Part shown: positions 1 to 7,971 of the stretch, in pieces | Layout of the letters: each line of letters starts with the position of its first letter | How positions within the stretch are numbered: the stretch's first letter is position 1 | NCBI GenBank assembly: GCA_964437215.1 | Contig: CAYTFZ010000039.1 | Coordinates: 1-21,576 of the forward strand | Direction of reading: 5' to 3' | Length of the DNA: 21,576 bases | Source of the DNA: JAAYAN01 sp964437215 | GTDB lineage: Bacteria; Bacteroidota; Ignavibacteria; Ignavibacteriales; Melioribacteraceae | Made by a program: the position numbers and the translations under genes | Notes under the pieces: model-generated | The model's input: only the letters and a program-made list of their open reading frames with translations | What the model was told of the DNA's origin: nothing | Database searches by the model: none

Positions 1-1
1 A

Positions 2-142
2 GTACACAGAATTGTTAGAATTATTGGGCACTCGAAAACCGCTTTAATGCAGTTTGCAAAAAATATCCCGCAAAACGAAAATTTAGCTATTAAGTATTTC
101 CTAACTTTAAATAAAATTGAAATCTTTCTAAATGAATCCTGA
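2..142 (+). CDS. possible 3' end of an unidentified gene
   Basis: A reading frame is open from the window edge for 46 codons and ends with TGA at 140-142. The predicted peptide (ending IEIFLNES) matches no family I recognise. Another frame ends at 45-47 with a short peptide ending GTRKPL that is equally protein-like, so I cannot say which frame, if either, is coding. The window edge removes whatever lies upstream. The 97 bases after it, up to the bacterioferritin, are very AT-rich and probably hold that gene's promoter; I cannot place one with confidence. Confidence 0.2.
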   Translation, partial: VHRIVRIIGHSKTALMQFAKNIPQNENLAIKYFLTLNKIEIFLNES

Positions 143-239
143 GAAGCTGAAAATATCAAAAATTTATATATTTATTGTTTTATAGGGAATTTGAAATTGT
201 TATATTGTATTAAATAGATAAAATTATTGTGAGGAAAAT

Positions 240-740
240 ATGCATAAAGAAAGTATTGTATTATTAAATAATGCTGTTGCCGACGAGCTTGCAGCAGTTC
301 ATCAGTATATGTATTTCCATTTTCATTGCGACGATCAGGGTTACGACCTTCTGGCAAATTTATTCAAAAGAACGGCAATTGCAGAAATGCTGCATATCGA
401 AAGACTTGCCGATAGAATTCTTTTTCTTAAAGGTGAAGTAGAGATGAAAGCTTCATCCGAAGTGAAAAAACTTCACGATGTAAACGAAATGCTTAAAATG
501 GCAGCAAAAATGGAAGAGGACAGCGCCAGAGATTACAACAAAATGGCTAACCAGTGTTCTGCCAATGCCGATTCGGTTTCAAAGCAATTGTTCGAAAGTC
601 TGGTTGTTGATGAAGAAACACACTTCAATCAATACGATACTGAGTTGGATAATCTTAAAAAATTTGGCGACAACTATCTGGCGCTTCAGTCAATCGAAAG
701 AAGCAAGGGCTTAAATACTGCTCCGGCAGGAACTATGTAA
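240..740 (+). CDS. bfr: bacterioferritin (haem-binding ferritin, iron storage)
   Basis: Bacterioferritin forms a 24-subunit cytoplasmic shell that oxidises Fe(II) at a di-iron centre and stores it as a ferric mineral. All six ferroxidase ligands of the E. coli protein are found two positions earlier: E16, E49, H52, E92, E125 and H128. M50, in the sequence AEMLHIERL, sits where the E. coli haem-ligand Met52 would be. The 166 residues compare with about 158 in the family, with a slightly longer C-terminus. The ATG follows GAGGA at 231-235. The gene appears to be a single transcription unit, since a strong terminator follows within 10 bases. The presence of the haem methionine favours bacterioferritin over non-haem ferritin or Dps. 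Ligand positions are read directly; the function is from the family. Confidence 0.93.
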   Translation: MHKESIVLLNNAVADELAAVHQYMYFHFHCDDQGYDLLANLFKRTAIAEMLHIERLADRILFLKGEVEMKASSEVKKLHDVNEMLKMAAKMEEDSARDYNKMANQCSANADSVSKQLFESLVVDEETHFNQYDTELDNLKKFGDNYLALQSIERSKGLNTAPAGTM

Positions 741-749
741 TTTTCTATG

Positions 750-783
750 CGGAATACTCCGGTATTCCGTTTCCTTTTTTTTT
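750..783 (+). terminator. intrinsic terminator after bacterioferritin
   Basis: A perfect 8-bp stem, CGGAATAC (750-757) and GTATTCCG (762-769), with a TCCG loop, is followed by a T-rich run to 783. It lies 10 bases after the bfr stop codon and separates bfr from the DUF547 gene. Confidence 0.88.
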
Positions 784-802
784 AAGGGTTGAGGGATAAA
801 CA

Positions 803-1561
803 ATGAAATTGTTAAAGGTATTTCTTTTATTATTTTTTATTCAAACCATTCCGGCAAAAAACAGACACACTCTTTTTACAAACTTATTAAAAGATAATAT
901 TGTAAACGGCAGAATAAAATACGAGCATTTAAAAAATGACGAGCGGCTGGAAAAATATTTACTTTATCTCGAAAAAACAGATCCATCTAAATTTCAAAGC
1001 AAGGAAGAAAAATTGGCATTTTACATAAATGCATATAATGCCTATTCTTTAAAAGTTTTGTCTGAAAATTATCAAGTTGAAAGCATAAACGATCTTCATT
1101 TTGGCGGATTGATACTCGGTTCGGTTCTTAAAACAACAGTATGGGATAAAGACTTTGTGAAGATAAATAATAAAACTATAACGCTTAATTATTTAAGGAA
1201 TGAAATAATTGTATACAGATTTAAAGATGTCCGTGCTGTTTTTGCACTCTTTAACGGGGCAAAAGGATCTCCGGAGCTGCTAAATGAGGCATACGAAGGA
1301 AGTAAATTAAATATGCAGTTCGATAAACAGATTAACAATTTTCTGAGCGATAAAACCAAAAATAAATTTGATACAAAAAATAAAACGGCATTTCTGTCGG
1401 AATTATTTAAATGGCATTTTAACGATTTCGGCGGAACCCGCAGAAGTATTTTCGAATTTTTATCTCTTTATCTGGAAGAAAAAATTAAAAAAAAGATATT
1501 TAAAGAAACAGACAGCTGGAAAATTAAATATATTTCATTCGATTGGGATTTGAAAAAATAA
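803..1561 (+). CDS. secreted DUF547-domain protein of unknown function
   Basis: The protein has 252 residues. Residues 1-18 form a hydrophobic signal peptide (KLLKVFLLLFFIQTIPA), so export to the periplasm is likely. The rest matches the DUF547 pattern: KLAFYINAYNAYSLKVL at about 70-86, then a region with VRAVFALFNGAKGSPELLNE at about 143-162 that corresponds to the family's conserved 'hFA...CASxSCP.LrneAy' segment. Here the usual cysteines of that segment are replaced (FNGAKGSP), so any role they have in other members is lost. No biochemical function is established for DUF547 to my knowledge. The ATG follows GAGGGA at 791-796. A terminator lies upstream and about 150 bp of AT-rich sequence follows, so the gene is probably transcribed alone. 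A shorter overlapping frame inside the gene is a shadow. Confidence 0.8.
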   Translation: MKLLKVFLLLFFIQTIPAKNRHTLFTNLLKDNIVNGRIKYEHLKNDERLEKYLLYLEKTDPSKFQSKEEKLAFYINAYNAYSLKVLSENYQVESINDLHFGGLILGSVLKTTVWDKDFVKINNKTITLNYLRNEIIVYRFKDVRAVFALFNGAKGSPELLNEAYEGSKLNMQFDKQINNFLSDKTKNKFDTKNKTAFLSELFKWHFNDFGGTRRSIFEFLSLYLEEKIKKKIFKETDSWKIKYISFDWDLKK

Positions 1562-1711
1562 ATTTTCAGAAAGTATAGTTTGTTTTTAGCAATATCGGGA
1601 AGAAAATACAATGGCGGCATTTTTCAAAAAATCACGGGAAATAATTTTCAATTTTTCTTAATTTAATTAAACTCTATATTTTTCTATAAAATTATTATCA
1701 GAGGAATTAAA

Positions 1712-2521
1712 ATGAAACATATAAGATTTTGTATAGTGCTTTTTTCAGCTTTCTTGCTGTTCCTAAATTCCTGCAGCACCGTGCCGATAACAGGCAGAAG
1801 CCAGCTTAATATTATTCCAGCATCGCAAATGCTTTCGATGAGTTTTTCGCAGTACGACGATTTTTTGAAGACAAATAAGTTAAGCGGTAATAAAGAGCAG
1901 ACTGCTATGATTAAACGAGTCGGCTTAAAAATACAGAAAGCAGTTGAGAAATATTTTGCCGATCATAATATGTCTTCATCACTGCAGGGCTATAATTGGG
2001 AATTTAATCTTGTTGAAAGCGATGAAGCAAATGCCTGGTGCATGCCCGGCGGTAAAGTAGTTTTTTATACAGGAATTTTACCGTTAACTCAAACTGAAAC
2101 AGGCGTTGCAGTAGTAATGGGACACGAAATTGCACACGCTGTTGCCGAGCACGGAAGCGAAAGAATGAGCCAGCAGATGCTAACGCAATTAGGTGCAGTA
2201 GCTTTATCCGAAGCGCTTCAGTCCAATTCCGAACAAACTCAGCAGATAGCTATGACAGCTTTCGGACTGGGAGCGCAATTTGGTGTAATACTCCCTTTTA
2301 GTAGAAAGCACGAAAGCGAAGCTGATCATTTAGGGCTGATTTTTATGGCAATGGCCGGATATAATCCGAGGGAAGCTGTATCATTTTGGAAGCGTATGGC
2401 TGCAAACAGCGGCGGTCAGGCGCCTCCTGAATTTATGAGTACTCATCCAAGTGACGCAACAAGAATAGCTGATATAGAAAGACTTTTACCCGAAGCATTG
2501 AATTATTACACAGGGAAATAA
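1712..2521 (+). CDS. M48-family zinc metallopeptidase lipoprotein (LoiP/YcaL-like)
   Basis: The protein has 269 residues. It starts with a lipoprotein signal peptide ending LFLNS-C, with C21 as the lipidated cysteine, so it is membrane-anchored and faces the periplasm. The zinc site is HEIAH at 138-142 (H138 and H142 ligands, E139 catalytic); the third ligand is expected at E201 in the ESEAD motif (ExxxD), followed by D205. The GRSQL segment near residues 29-33 and the late STHPSD motif with R251 are typical of periplasmic M48C proteases such as E. coli LoiP, YcaL and BepA. Unlike BepA there is no TPR domain. The likely role is outer-membrane protein quality control, inferred from the family. 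The ATG follows GAGGA at 1701-1705. The gene ends at a terminator facing the convergent antiporter operon. Confidence 0.9.
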   Translation: MKHIRFCIVLFSAFLLFLNSCSTVPITGRSQLNIIPASQMLSMSFSQYDDFLKTNKLSGNKEQTAMIKRVGLKIQKAVEKYFADHNMSSSLQGYNWEFNLVESDEANAWCMPGGKVVFYTGILPLTQTETGVAVVMGHEIAHAVAEHGSERMSQQMLTQLGAVALSEALQSNSEQTQQIAMTAFGLGAQFGVILPFSRKHESEADHLGLIFMAMAGYNPREAVSFWKRMAANSGGQAPPEFMSTHPSDATRIADIERLLPEALNYYTGK

Positions 2522-2550
2522 GGGTAACGATTTTTATTATGAGAATATAA

Positions 2551-2585
2551 AAGCCTGGTCCCTTATAGGAATCGGGCTTTTTTTT
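2551..2585 (+). terminator. intrinsic terminator between convergent genes, probably bidirectional
   Basis: AAGCC (2551-2555) pairs with GGCTT (2574-2578). An imperfect inner stem extends it around a TTATA loop. A run of T follows on the plus strand (2577-2585), and AT-rich sequence follows on the minus strand. It lies between the M48 peptidase (plus strand) and the antiporter (minus strand), and touches the antiporter stop codon. Confidence 0.75.
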
Positions 2586-4260
2586 AAAGAAGTTTAATCT
2601 CATTAATTATATGGTCTTTCGAAGTCAGTTCAGTAATCTTTTGTATTTTATTCTTGTCTCTCGATTTCCGGGCGATTTCGGCAAGAAGTTTTAGCTGAAC
2701 TTCGTTTTGATTTTTTGGTGTGAGAAGAAAATAGATAAGCATCGCTTTTTGGTTGTCGGAAGCTTCAAAGTCAATTCCATTTTTACATATTCCAATAAGA
2801 ATTACTGGATTATTAATATCCATTCTTGCATGAGGGATTGCAACAAAACTTCCAATTCCTGTAGGAAAGGATTTTTCTCTCGCAGTAATTCCTTCAATTA
2901 TTTCGTTAAAGTTCAAATTGTATTTTTCTGATGCAATTATTGCAAGCTCTTTAAGTAATTCTGTTTTGTTCTCAGCTTCCGAAAAAACAATTATATCGGC
3001 GGAAAGAAGATCATCTAAAGTCTCTTTTTTACGTTTCTTTATCATATAGCTCATTAATGGGGCGCTAAAAAAAGAAGTAACTAAGGCTAAAATAACGAGC
3101 GCTACATATAATTTTTCGTTGATTAATCCAAACTGAAGTGCAAGTAAACCAAGTATTATTCCCATAGTTCCTGTTGAATTCAATCCAAAACCGATAAGTA
3201 TAGACGAATTTTTATCTAAACCACTCAATATTGCACCGTATGCACAGCCTATAAATTTGCCGGCAAATGCAATAATTAAGATGGAAACAACAAGAAGAAA
3301 ATCGAAATGTGCAATAAAATTTATGCGTAAACCTATTGAAACAAAGAAAAGAGGAGCAAACAGATTTGTAACAAACTGATGTATCATTTCGCGTGTTTCT
3401 TCTTTAAGATGAGCAGAATCTCCGATAACAATTCCCATTATAAAAGCCCCGAAAATTGCATGAATGCCAATCCATTCGGTAAAAGCCGCAGCCGAAAAAC
3501 CAAGTATAAAAATGAAATTCAGTATTCCGCCGGGAAACGAAAATTTTCGCTGAACAACTGGAATTGCTTTGTTAATAATGCGTCTTACAACAAAAAGCAT
3601 CAGAACTATAAAAATAAGAATAATAAAAATCTTTATTTCAGGACTAAAATCACTTGTCTTTACTCCAAGGAAACCAAGCAATATTGAAAAACCTATCCAC
3701 CCTATTAAATCGTTGAATATTGCAGAAGTAATTATTATTTGTCCGATTGAAGTCTTTAGAATTTTAAGGTCCATTAAGGTACGTGCAATAATAGGAAGGG
3801 CGGAAATAGAAATAGCAATTCCAAGAAATATTGAAAAAATAAATTGGCTTTTTTCATTTCCAACACCTAAATCATAAAAAACAAAATATGCAAAAGGGAA
3901 AGAAATTACAAATGGCATAATTATACCTAAGAAACTTGTATAAACAGCCGATTTGCTCTGATGGAATACAACTGTTAGGTCAACCTCCATTCCCGAAACA
4001 AGCAGAAGCATTACAACTGCAATTGTTGTTAAGCCGTCCATTGCTACGGATATTTGCGGGAATTTTATAAAAAGAGAATCGTAAACTTCGGGGAACAATC
4101 CGCCCAATACGGTAGGACCTAAAATAATTCCTGCAAGAATTTCGCCGATAACGGATGCCTGTTTGAATCTGCTGAAAATTTCACCGGTTAAGCGGGCAAA
4201 AAGAAGCAGTACAGAAATTCCTATTAAAAATAATGTTATTTGTTCAGCAGAAAGATGCAT
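2584..4260 (-). CDS. CPA2 cation/proton antiporter with C-terminal PTS EIIA-like domain
   Basis: The protein has 558 residues. Residues 1 to about 408 are a Kef/NapA-type antiporter with roughly 12-13 membrane segments, including the CPA2 signature around VIGEILAGIILGPTVLGG (37-54) and an N183-D184 pair in IFNDLIGW at the expected ion-binding helix. After a basic linker (KKRKKE, 408-413), residues from about 418 to the end form a cytoplasmic domain like PTS EIIA of the fructose/nitrogen class: REKSFPTGIG (461-470) and AIPHAR, with H477 as the candidate phosphohistidine. No KTN/TrkA-N nucleotide-binding domain is present. Family knowledge suggests Na+ or K+ exchange for H+, with the EIIA domain as a regulatory input from PTS phosphorelay; both are inferences. 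The start is 2 bases after the universal stress gene stop, so the two genes are almost certainly co-translated. Confidence 0.88.
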   Translation of the reverse strand: MHLSAEQITLFLIGISVLLLFARLTGEIFSRFKQASVIGEILAGIILGPTVLGGLFPEVYDSLFIKFPQISVAMDGLTTIAVVMLLLVSGMEVDLTVVFHQSKSAVYTSFLGIIMPFVISFPFAYFVFYDLGVGNEKSQFIFSIFLGIAISISALPIIARTLMDLKILKTSIGQIIITSAIFNDLIGWIGFSILLGFLGVKTSDFSPEIKIFIILIFIVLMLFVVRRIINKAIPVVQRKFSFPGGILNFIFILGFSAAAFTEWIGIHAIFGAFIMGIVIGDSAHLKEETREMIHQFVTNLFAPLFFVSIGLRINFIAHFDFLLVVSILIIAFAGKFIGCAYGAILSGLDKNSSILIGFGLNSTGTMGIILGLLALQFGLINEKLYVALVILALVTSFFSAPLMSYMIKKRKKETLDDLLSADIIVFSEAENKTELLKELAIIASEKYNLNFNEIIEGITAREKSFPTGIGSFVAIPHARMDINNPVILIGICKNGIDFEASDNQKAMLIYFLLTPKNQNEVQLKLLAEIARKSRDKNKIQKITELTSKDHIINEIKLL

Positions 4261-4262
4261 TA

Positions 4263-5102
4263 TTATTTCTTATAAATTAATAAATTACTTGGCAGATGCT
4301 CGAAAGTATATTCAAGATCGTGGCTGAATACGCGGTCGAGAAATTTAAATTTACGGTGGGGAGCTGGAACAAGATAAAGATCGGCATCTGTTTCGCGCAC
4401 AAAATTGGTAGATTCCCAGCCTTCTTTTCCGTAAAGGGCAATATGCTTGATATTGCTGCCTTTTATATTCAGTTCGCTTGCATAAATTTTTAGTTTTTCT
4501 TCTTCTTCCTGCTGATATTGTTCGCGGGCTTTTTCAGTATCGTCAGCAGATCCGGAATCCCATATTGTTATTGCGAGTCCGGGTACGTAAAAATCGCGGA
4601 GCAGAGTAAGTGAATTGCTTTTTTCCAATTTAGAAATTTCGTAAGCTTTTTTTACAACATTATCTCCGTTTTCAGTATAATCAACAAGAGCAACAATATT
4701 TTTGAAAACAGTTGTTTCAGGTTTCGGTTCGGTTAATATGAGCACCGAACATTTGCTTTCGCGCATAATTTTACGGGCAATAGAGCCGAGATAAAATTTT
4801 ACGAAAGATTCTTTTTCTACAGCTCCGGCAACAAGCAGATCTGCCCCCTCTTTTTCGCATTCCGAAATTATAACTTTTGCAGGATCTCCGGTTCCCCATT
4901 TAATTAGGGTATCGAAGCTGAATCCTTCTTCCGAAATTATTTTCCGCAATCTGTTTTCAGAATCTTCAGTCCTTTCTCCGGCATGGATAAAAATAACAGA
5001 AGAATTGAAGATTGAAGCAAGCCGCTTTGTTTCGGCTAACAAAGCCCTGCAATAAGGCGAAAAAGTGATTGCAAGTGCAATTTTGCTGAATACTGGTTTC
5101 AT
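4263..5102 (-). CDS. tandem universal stress protein (two UspA domains)
   Basis: The 279-residue protein has two Usp domains in tandem, about 1-145 and 148-279. The first begins KIALAITFSPYCRALL and ends with ADLLVAGAV, LGSIARKIM and CSVLIL. This keeps the G-S part of the nucleotide-binding loop, although the expected second glycine of G-x2-G is a glutamate. The second domain begins FKNIVALVDYTEN and ends LPSNLLIYKK, and lacks a clear G-S loop, so it is probably degenerate. Tandem Usp proteins beside CPA antiporters are common and often modulate transport by binding ATP/ADP; the link here is inferred from the 2-base spacing to the antiporter gene. There is a 124-base gap to the response regulator upstream, so the pair may have its own promoter there. 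An AAGGA lies unusually far (about 14 bases) upstream of the ATG. Confidence 0.88.
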   Translation of the reverse strand: MKPVFSKIALAITFSPYCRALLAETKRLASIFNSSVIFIHAGERTEDSENRLRKIISEEGFSFDTLIKWGTGDPAKVIISECEKEGADLLVAGAVEKESFVKFYLGSIARKIMRESKCSVLILTEPKPETTVFKNIVALVDYTENGDNVVKKAYEISKLEKSNSLTLLRDFYVPGLAITIWDSGSADDTEKAREQYQQEEEEKLKIYASELNIKGSNIKHIALYGKEGWESTNFVRETDADLYLVPAPHRKFKFLDRVFSHDLEYTFEHLPSNLLIYKK

Positions 5103-5226
5103 ATATCAGTTATTTTTCCTTTTGCTGAAATTTATTTTGCAAGATAATAAGGATTGTTTAAAAAAGCATGAAAAATAAAGCGGGGTATGATAATAAAACA
5201 ACTGTGCGAAAAGAAAATGCGAAAAA

Positions 5227-5703
5227 TCAGCTGCCGAATTCTTTATTTATTATTTCTTCATCAACAAAATCAAGATAATCGTTAAAATCGATTCCGGTAA
5301 GAATGAAATATTTAGTAAGCAGTTTTTTAATTACGGCAATAAGATCTGCTGAATCCCAGGGTTTTTCTACGTAATAATTTATTTCAGCTTCATTTATTGC
5401 AACAATTGCATCCTGCTGGGTTGCCAAACCTGTTAAAAGAATTTTCCGCGTTTTATTGAATCTTGCATCGTTGTTAACTTCAATCATAAAATCAATTCCG
5501 CTTTGTCCGGGCATAACGTGATCGCAAATAATAAGCGCAACACGCCCGCCTTTGTTGTCAATTTCTTCCAAAGCTTCTTTTGCGGAAGCGGCAGAATCGC
5601 ATTCTGTTACCGAAAAATGTGTCTCGAATATTTCAAGATCTTTTACAAGTGCGCCCAAAACTTCTTTCTGGTCTTCAACGCAAATAATGTTAAGATTTCT
5701 CAT
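5227..5703 (-). CDS. response regulator, receiver domain with a short C-terminal tail
   Basis: The 158-residue protein has a CheY-like receiver domain covering about residues 3-128. The acidic pair is E10-D11, the phosphoacceptor is D61 (ICDHVMPGQSG), and the switch residues are T91 (LLTG) and K114 in VEKPW. There is no DNA-binding output domain, only a tail of about 30 residues rich in acidic and aromatic positions (TGIDFNDYLDFVDEE). It therefore probably acts by protein contact or as a phosphorelay intermediate. Its start overlaps the end of the kinase gene by 14 bases, so kinase and regulator are translationally coupled and are the presumed cognate pair. The sequence supports the receiver assignment strongly; the target is unknown. 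Confidence 0.92.
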   Translation of the reverse strand: MRNLNIICVEDQKEVLGALVKDLEIFETHFSVTECDSAASAKEALEEIDNKGGRVALIICDHVMPGQSGIDFMIEVNNDARFNKTRKILLTGLATQQDAIVAINEAEINYYVEKPWDSADLIAVIKKLLTKYFILTGIDFNDYLDFVDEEIINKEFGS

Positions 5704-7057
5704 TCAAATCTCCGCAAGGTATTGAAATTACAAATCCGGTTTCTCCCGGTTCGCTATGGACGTTTATTGTTCCGTTATAGGATTTAACAAGTCTTTCAAC
5801 AATTGTAAGTCCTATTCCCAAACCGAATGAAAGTCCTGATACTTTTGTTGTAACATTTGGCTGGAATATGCGGGGCAAAATATCGGGCGGTATTCCAGGT
5901 CCGTTATCTTTTACTGTAACAACAATTTTATTCGGTGTAAAATTACTAAAAATTTCTATTAATGGGTTAATAGTATTTGCGTGAATAAGACTTTCGCTGG
6001 CATTTTTTATAAGATTGCTGAAAATCTGAACAAATTCTCCGGTATTTCCTTCAATCTGGGGCAGTTTTCCGAGGTGCAGTTCAAGCTGAACGCCGTGCAG
6101 ATTGCTTTTAAGAAGAATGAGAGATTCGTTAAGAGTTTCGTTGATATTTACAATTTCCTTGCGCGATGCCTGCTGAGCGCCAAGCTGTTTTACAGATTTC
6201 ACGATATGTGAAGAATGATAAGCGGCAGTCCGCATATCGTTAAAAGCCGTGCCTGCTTCAATTATCTGAATGCTTTCTTCAATTTCGGACAGAGAAAAAT
6301 TATTAATAAAATCCGATGTTTCGGCATCAAATCCGGAACGCGCAAGTTTTTTTGCAATGTTGTCGGGTAAATTGTACCGCACGGATATTTCTTCGGCGGT
6401 TTTACGCACCAGGCTGCTGCTTGTTACTCTTCCTTCTTTTAATCCTTTAAGAAAAAGGTGATGTTTTTGCGGCAGATATTGTAGTATAAATTTTTCAAAA
6501 ATATCTTCCATCCATTCGGAATTTATTTTCAGTACAGTAATTGAATTATTTAATTCGTGCGCAATGCTTGCCGCCATTTGTCCCAGCGAAGCCATTTTTT
6601 CCGTATGAATCAATTCTTTAAGCGTTTGCTCTTTCCCGATATAAATTTTGTGAGAAAGCTGCTGACGGTAGTGTAATTCTCCAAGAATTACAGGCATAAA
6701 TTCATATAAAAAATCGCGGTTTTCAAGATTATCAATTAAAGGGTGATCTTTATCGATATAAGCAAGCAACGTGTCTTCATTTGCGCTGTATGTAAGAGAC
6801 GAAGTATAAAATCCCGAAAAGAAACTGTAAACTCCAATGAACATTCCCTTTTTAATTGTAAGCAGTTCAAATTTTGAGGAATCGGGATCTACAATGTAGC
6901 CGCTCATAGAACCTTCGAGCACAAGATATAATCGCTGACTGTTTTCGTCCTGCCTTAAAAGAACATCATCTTTTTTAATTTTAATGCGTCTGGAAGGATC
7001 ATCGAAATATTTATCGATTAAAAATTGTATGTTTATATTTTGAAAAAAGCGATCCAT
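5690..7057 (-). CDS. sensor histidine kinase with N-terminal cyclic-nucleotide-binding-like domain
   Basis: The 455-residue protein is soluble, with no membrane segment. Residues about 10-135 are a CNB-like beta barrel (KDDVLLRQDENSQRLYLVLEG), but the phosphate-binding cassette is not conserved: around 74-92 there is no FGE motif and no R-x-A, so cAMP binding is doubtful. The DHp H-box follows with H167 in ASIAHELNN. About 85 residues (188-272) separate this helix from the second DHp-like helix (about 273-295), far more than usual. The GHKL ATPase domain has the N-box at N352 (NLIKNASES), the G1 box DNGPGI (384-389) and the G2 box GLGIGL (412-417). It autophosphorylates H167 and passes phosphate to the overlapping response regulator. 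The start lies 48 bases after the thioesterase stop; no Shine-Dalgarno sequence is visible. Confidence 0.9.
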   Translation of the reverse strand: MDRFFQNINIQFLIDKYFDDPSRRIKIKKDDVLLRQDENSQRLYLVLEGSMSGYIVDPDSSKFELLTIKKGMFIGVYSFFSGFYTSSLTYSANEDTLLAYIDKDHPLIDNLENRDFLYEFMPVILGELHYRQQLSHKIYIGKEQTLKELIHTEKMASLGQMAASIAHELNNSITVLKINSEWMEDIFEKFILQYLPQKHHLFLKGLKEGRVTSSSLVRKTAEEISVRYNLPDNIAKKLARSGFDAETSDFINNFSLSEIEESIQIIEAGTAFNDMRTAAYHSSHIVKSVKQLGAQQASRKEIVNINETLNESLILLKSNLHGVQLELHLGKLPQIEGNTGEFVQIFSNLIKNASESLIHANTINPLIEIFSNFTPNKIVVTVKDNGPGIPPDILPRIFQPNVTTKVSGLSFGLGIGLTIVERLVKSYNGTINVHSEPGETGFVISIPCGDLNEKS

Positions 7058-7105
7058 AAAATAGATTTAATAATTATTGTAAAGATAACCATAAAAAGTT
7101 TTGTA

Positions 7106-7858
7106 TTAGAAGCTTTTATTTCCCGAATATTCAATGTCGGCTTGAAAAACCGGTTTACCGGATAAGCTGTTAGCCGCTTCGATAAAAGTGCGGTTATCTC
7201 CGGGACAAGGGAAGATTGAAAAATCAAGAATATCTTTTTCGAAACTTTCGGATAAAAAACTGGCAGAAATGCTTCTAACCGAATTCGTTTTATAAAAACT
7301 GCTGTCAAAACAATCCGATGCAAATTCGATATACTTAGAGTTGTTTGTATGATTATTAAGATCAATATCCGAATAATTTAATTTTCGGGAATACGAAAAA
7401 ACTTTTTCCCCGGGAAAAGAAAATTTGCCGGGTAAATCATCCAGCCCCGAATCTTTATCCAAATAGGTTATTTCTTTCGGAAGACTTTTCAATTCGCATA
7501 TTTTTTTTGTGTTTGTGTTAATAAGTAACCAGGCTGTGGTTGCGCGACAGATAATATTTCCAACTGGATCCGTCATTATAAAATCGCGTATGGAAAATAA
7601 TTTAAACTGTTGTTTAGGCCACGTCTTAATTTTTATTTCATTTCCATAACCGGGATATTTTTCAATTTTTATTTTTGCCCAGCGTAAAATCCAGGCAAGA
7701 TTGTTATTTCTTAAATCGGAAAACCCGAGTCCCATATTTTCGGCGTGAGAAGATGCGGCATCCTGCATATAATTAAAAAATGTACTCAGTTTTACTTTAT
7801 TTGCAAAATCCGCTTCATAAGTTGTGACGAATCTTTTCTCTTCATAATATTTCTGCAT
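7106..7858 (-). CDS. acyl-ACP thioesterase (FatA/FatB family)
   Basis: The protein has 250 residues from the chosen start and contains two hot-dog domains. The first (about 1-130) carries the family-typical MQDAASSHAENMG (31-43) and LAWILRW (54-60). The second (about 150-250) carries SDIDLNNHTNNSKYIEF (163-179), which corresponds to the catalytic DxNxHxNNxKY motif, with D165, H170 and N172-N173. The enzyme hydrolyses fatty acyl-ACP to free fatty acid in the cytoplasm. I start at the ATG at 7858 (MQKYYEEKRF). A TTG at 7903 extends the frame by 15 residues, but that extension does not look like the family and reaches into the divergent lacI leader. The gene reads divergently from the lacI regulator and runs in the same direction as the kinase pair 48 bases downstream, so co-transcription is possible. 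Confidence 0.87.
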   Translation of the reverse strand: MQKYYEEKRFVTTYEADFANKVKLSTFFNYMQDAASSHAENMGLGFSDLRNNNLAWILRWAKIKIEKYPGYGNEIKIKTWPKQQFKLFSIRDFIMTDPVGNIICRATTAWLLINTNTKKICELKSLPKEITYLDKDSGLDDLPGKFSFPGEKVFSYSRKLNYSDIDLNNHTNNSKYIEFASDCFDSSFYKTNSVRSISASFLSESFEKDILDFSIFPCPGDNRTFIEAANSLSGKPVFQADIEYSGNKSF

Positions 7859-7971
7859 TATGTATCCGGAATCAATTGAAAAATTTTCCTGAAAAAATAA
7901 CAATTCTGCGGGAAATATTTTTATTTATTTGTTTAAATAACCTTTATTTTTTATTTTTCAATCGTTTGCAT

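Noticed and set aside
3379..3687. Open frame on the plus strand inside the antiporter gene
   Set aside because: It lies opposite a well-supported antiporter CDS, has low-complexity Lys/Asn/Tyr content and no family signature. It is an antisense shadow.
5103..5226. Terminator or small RNA in the 124-base gap between the response regulator and Usp genes
   Set aside because: It contains a direct repeat of TGCGAAAA but no stem-loop with a T tract; I see nothing supportable beyond a possible promoter.
7033..7365. Open frame on the minus strand overlapping the thioesterase gene and the kinase start
   Set aside because: It is out of frame with the thioesterase and covers its conserved catalytic region; no family resemblance.
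7876..7971. N-terminal extension of the LacI regulator
   Set aside because: The helix-turn-helix begins right after the ATG at 7972 as usual for LacI proteins; the extra 32 residues look like translated AT-rich leader.
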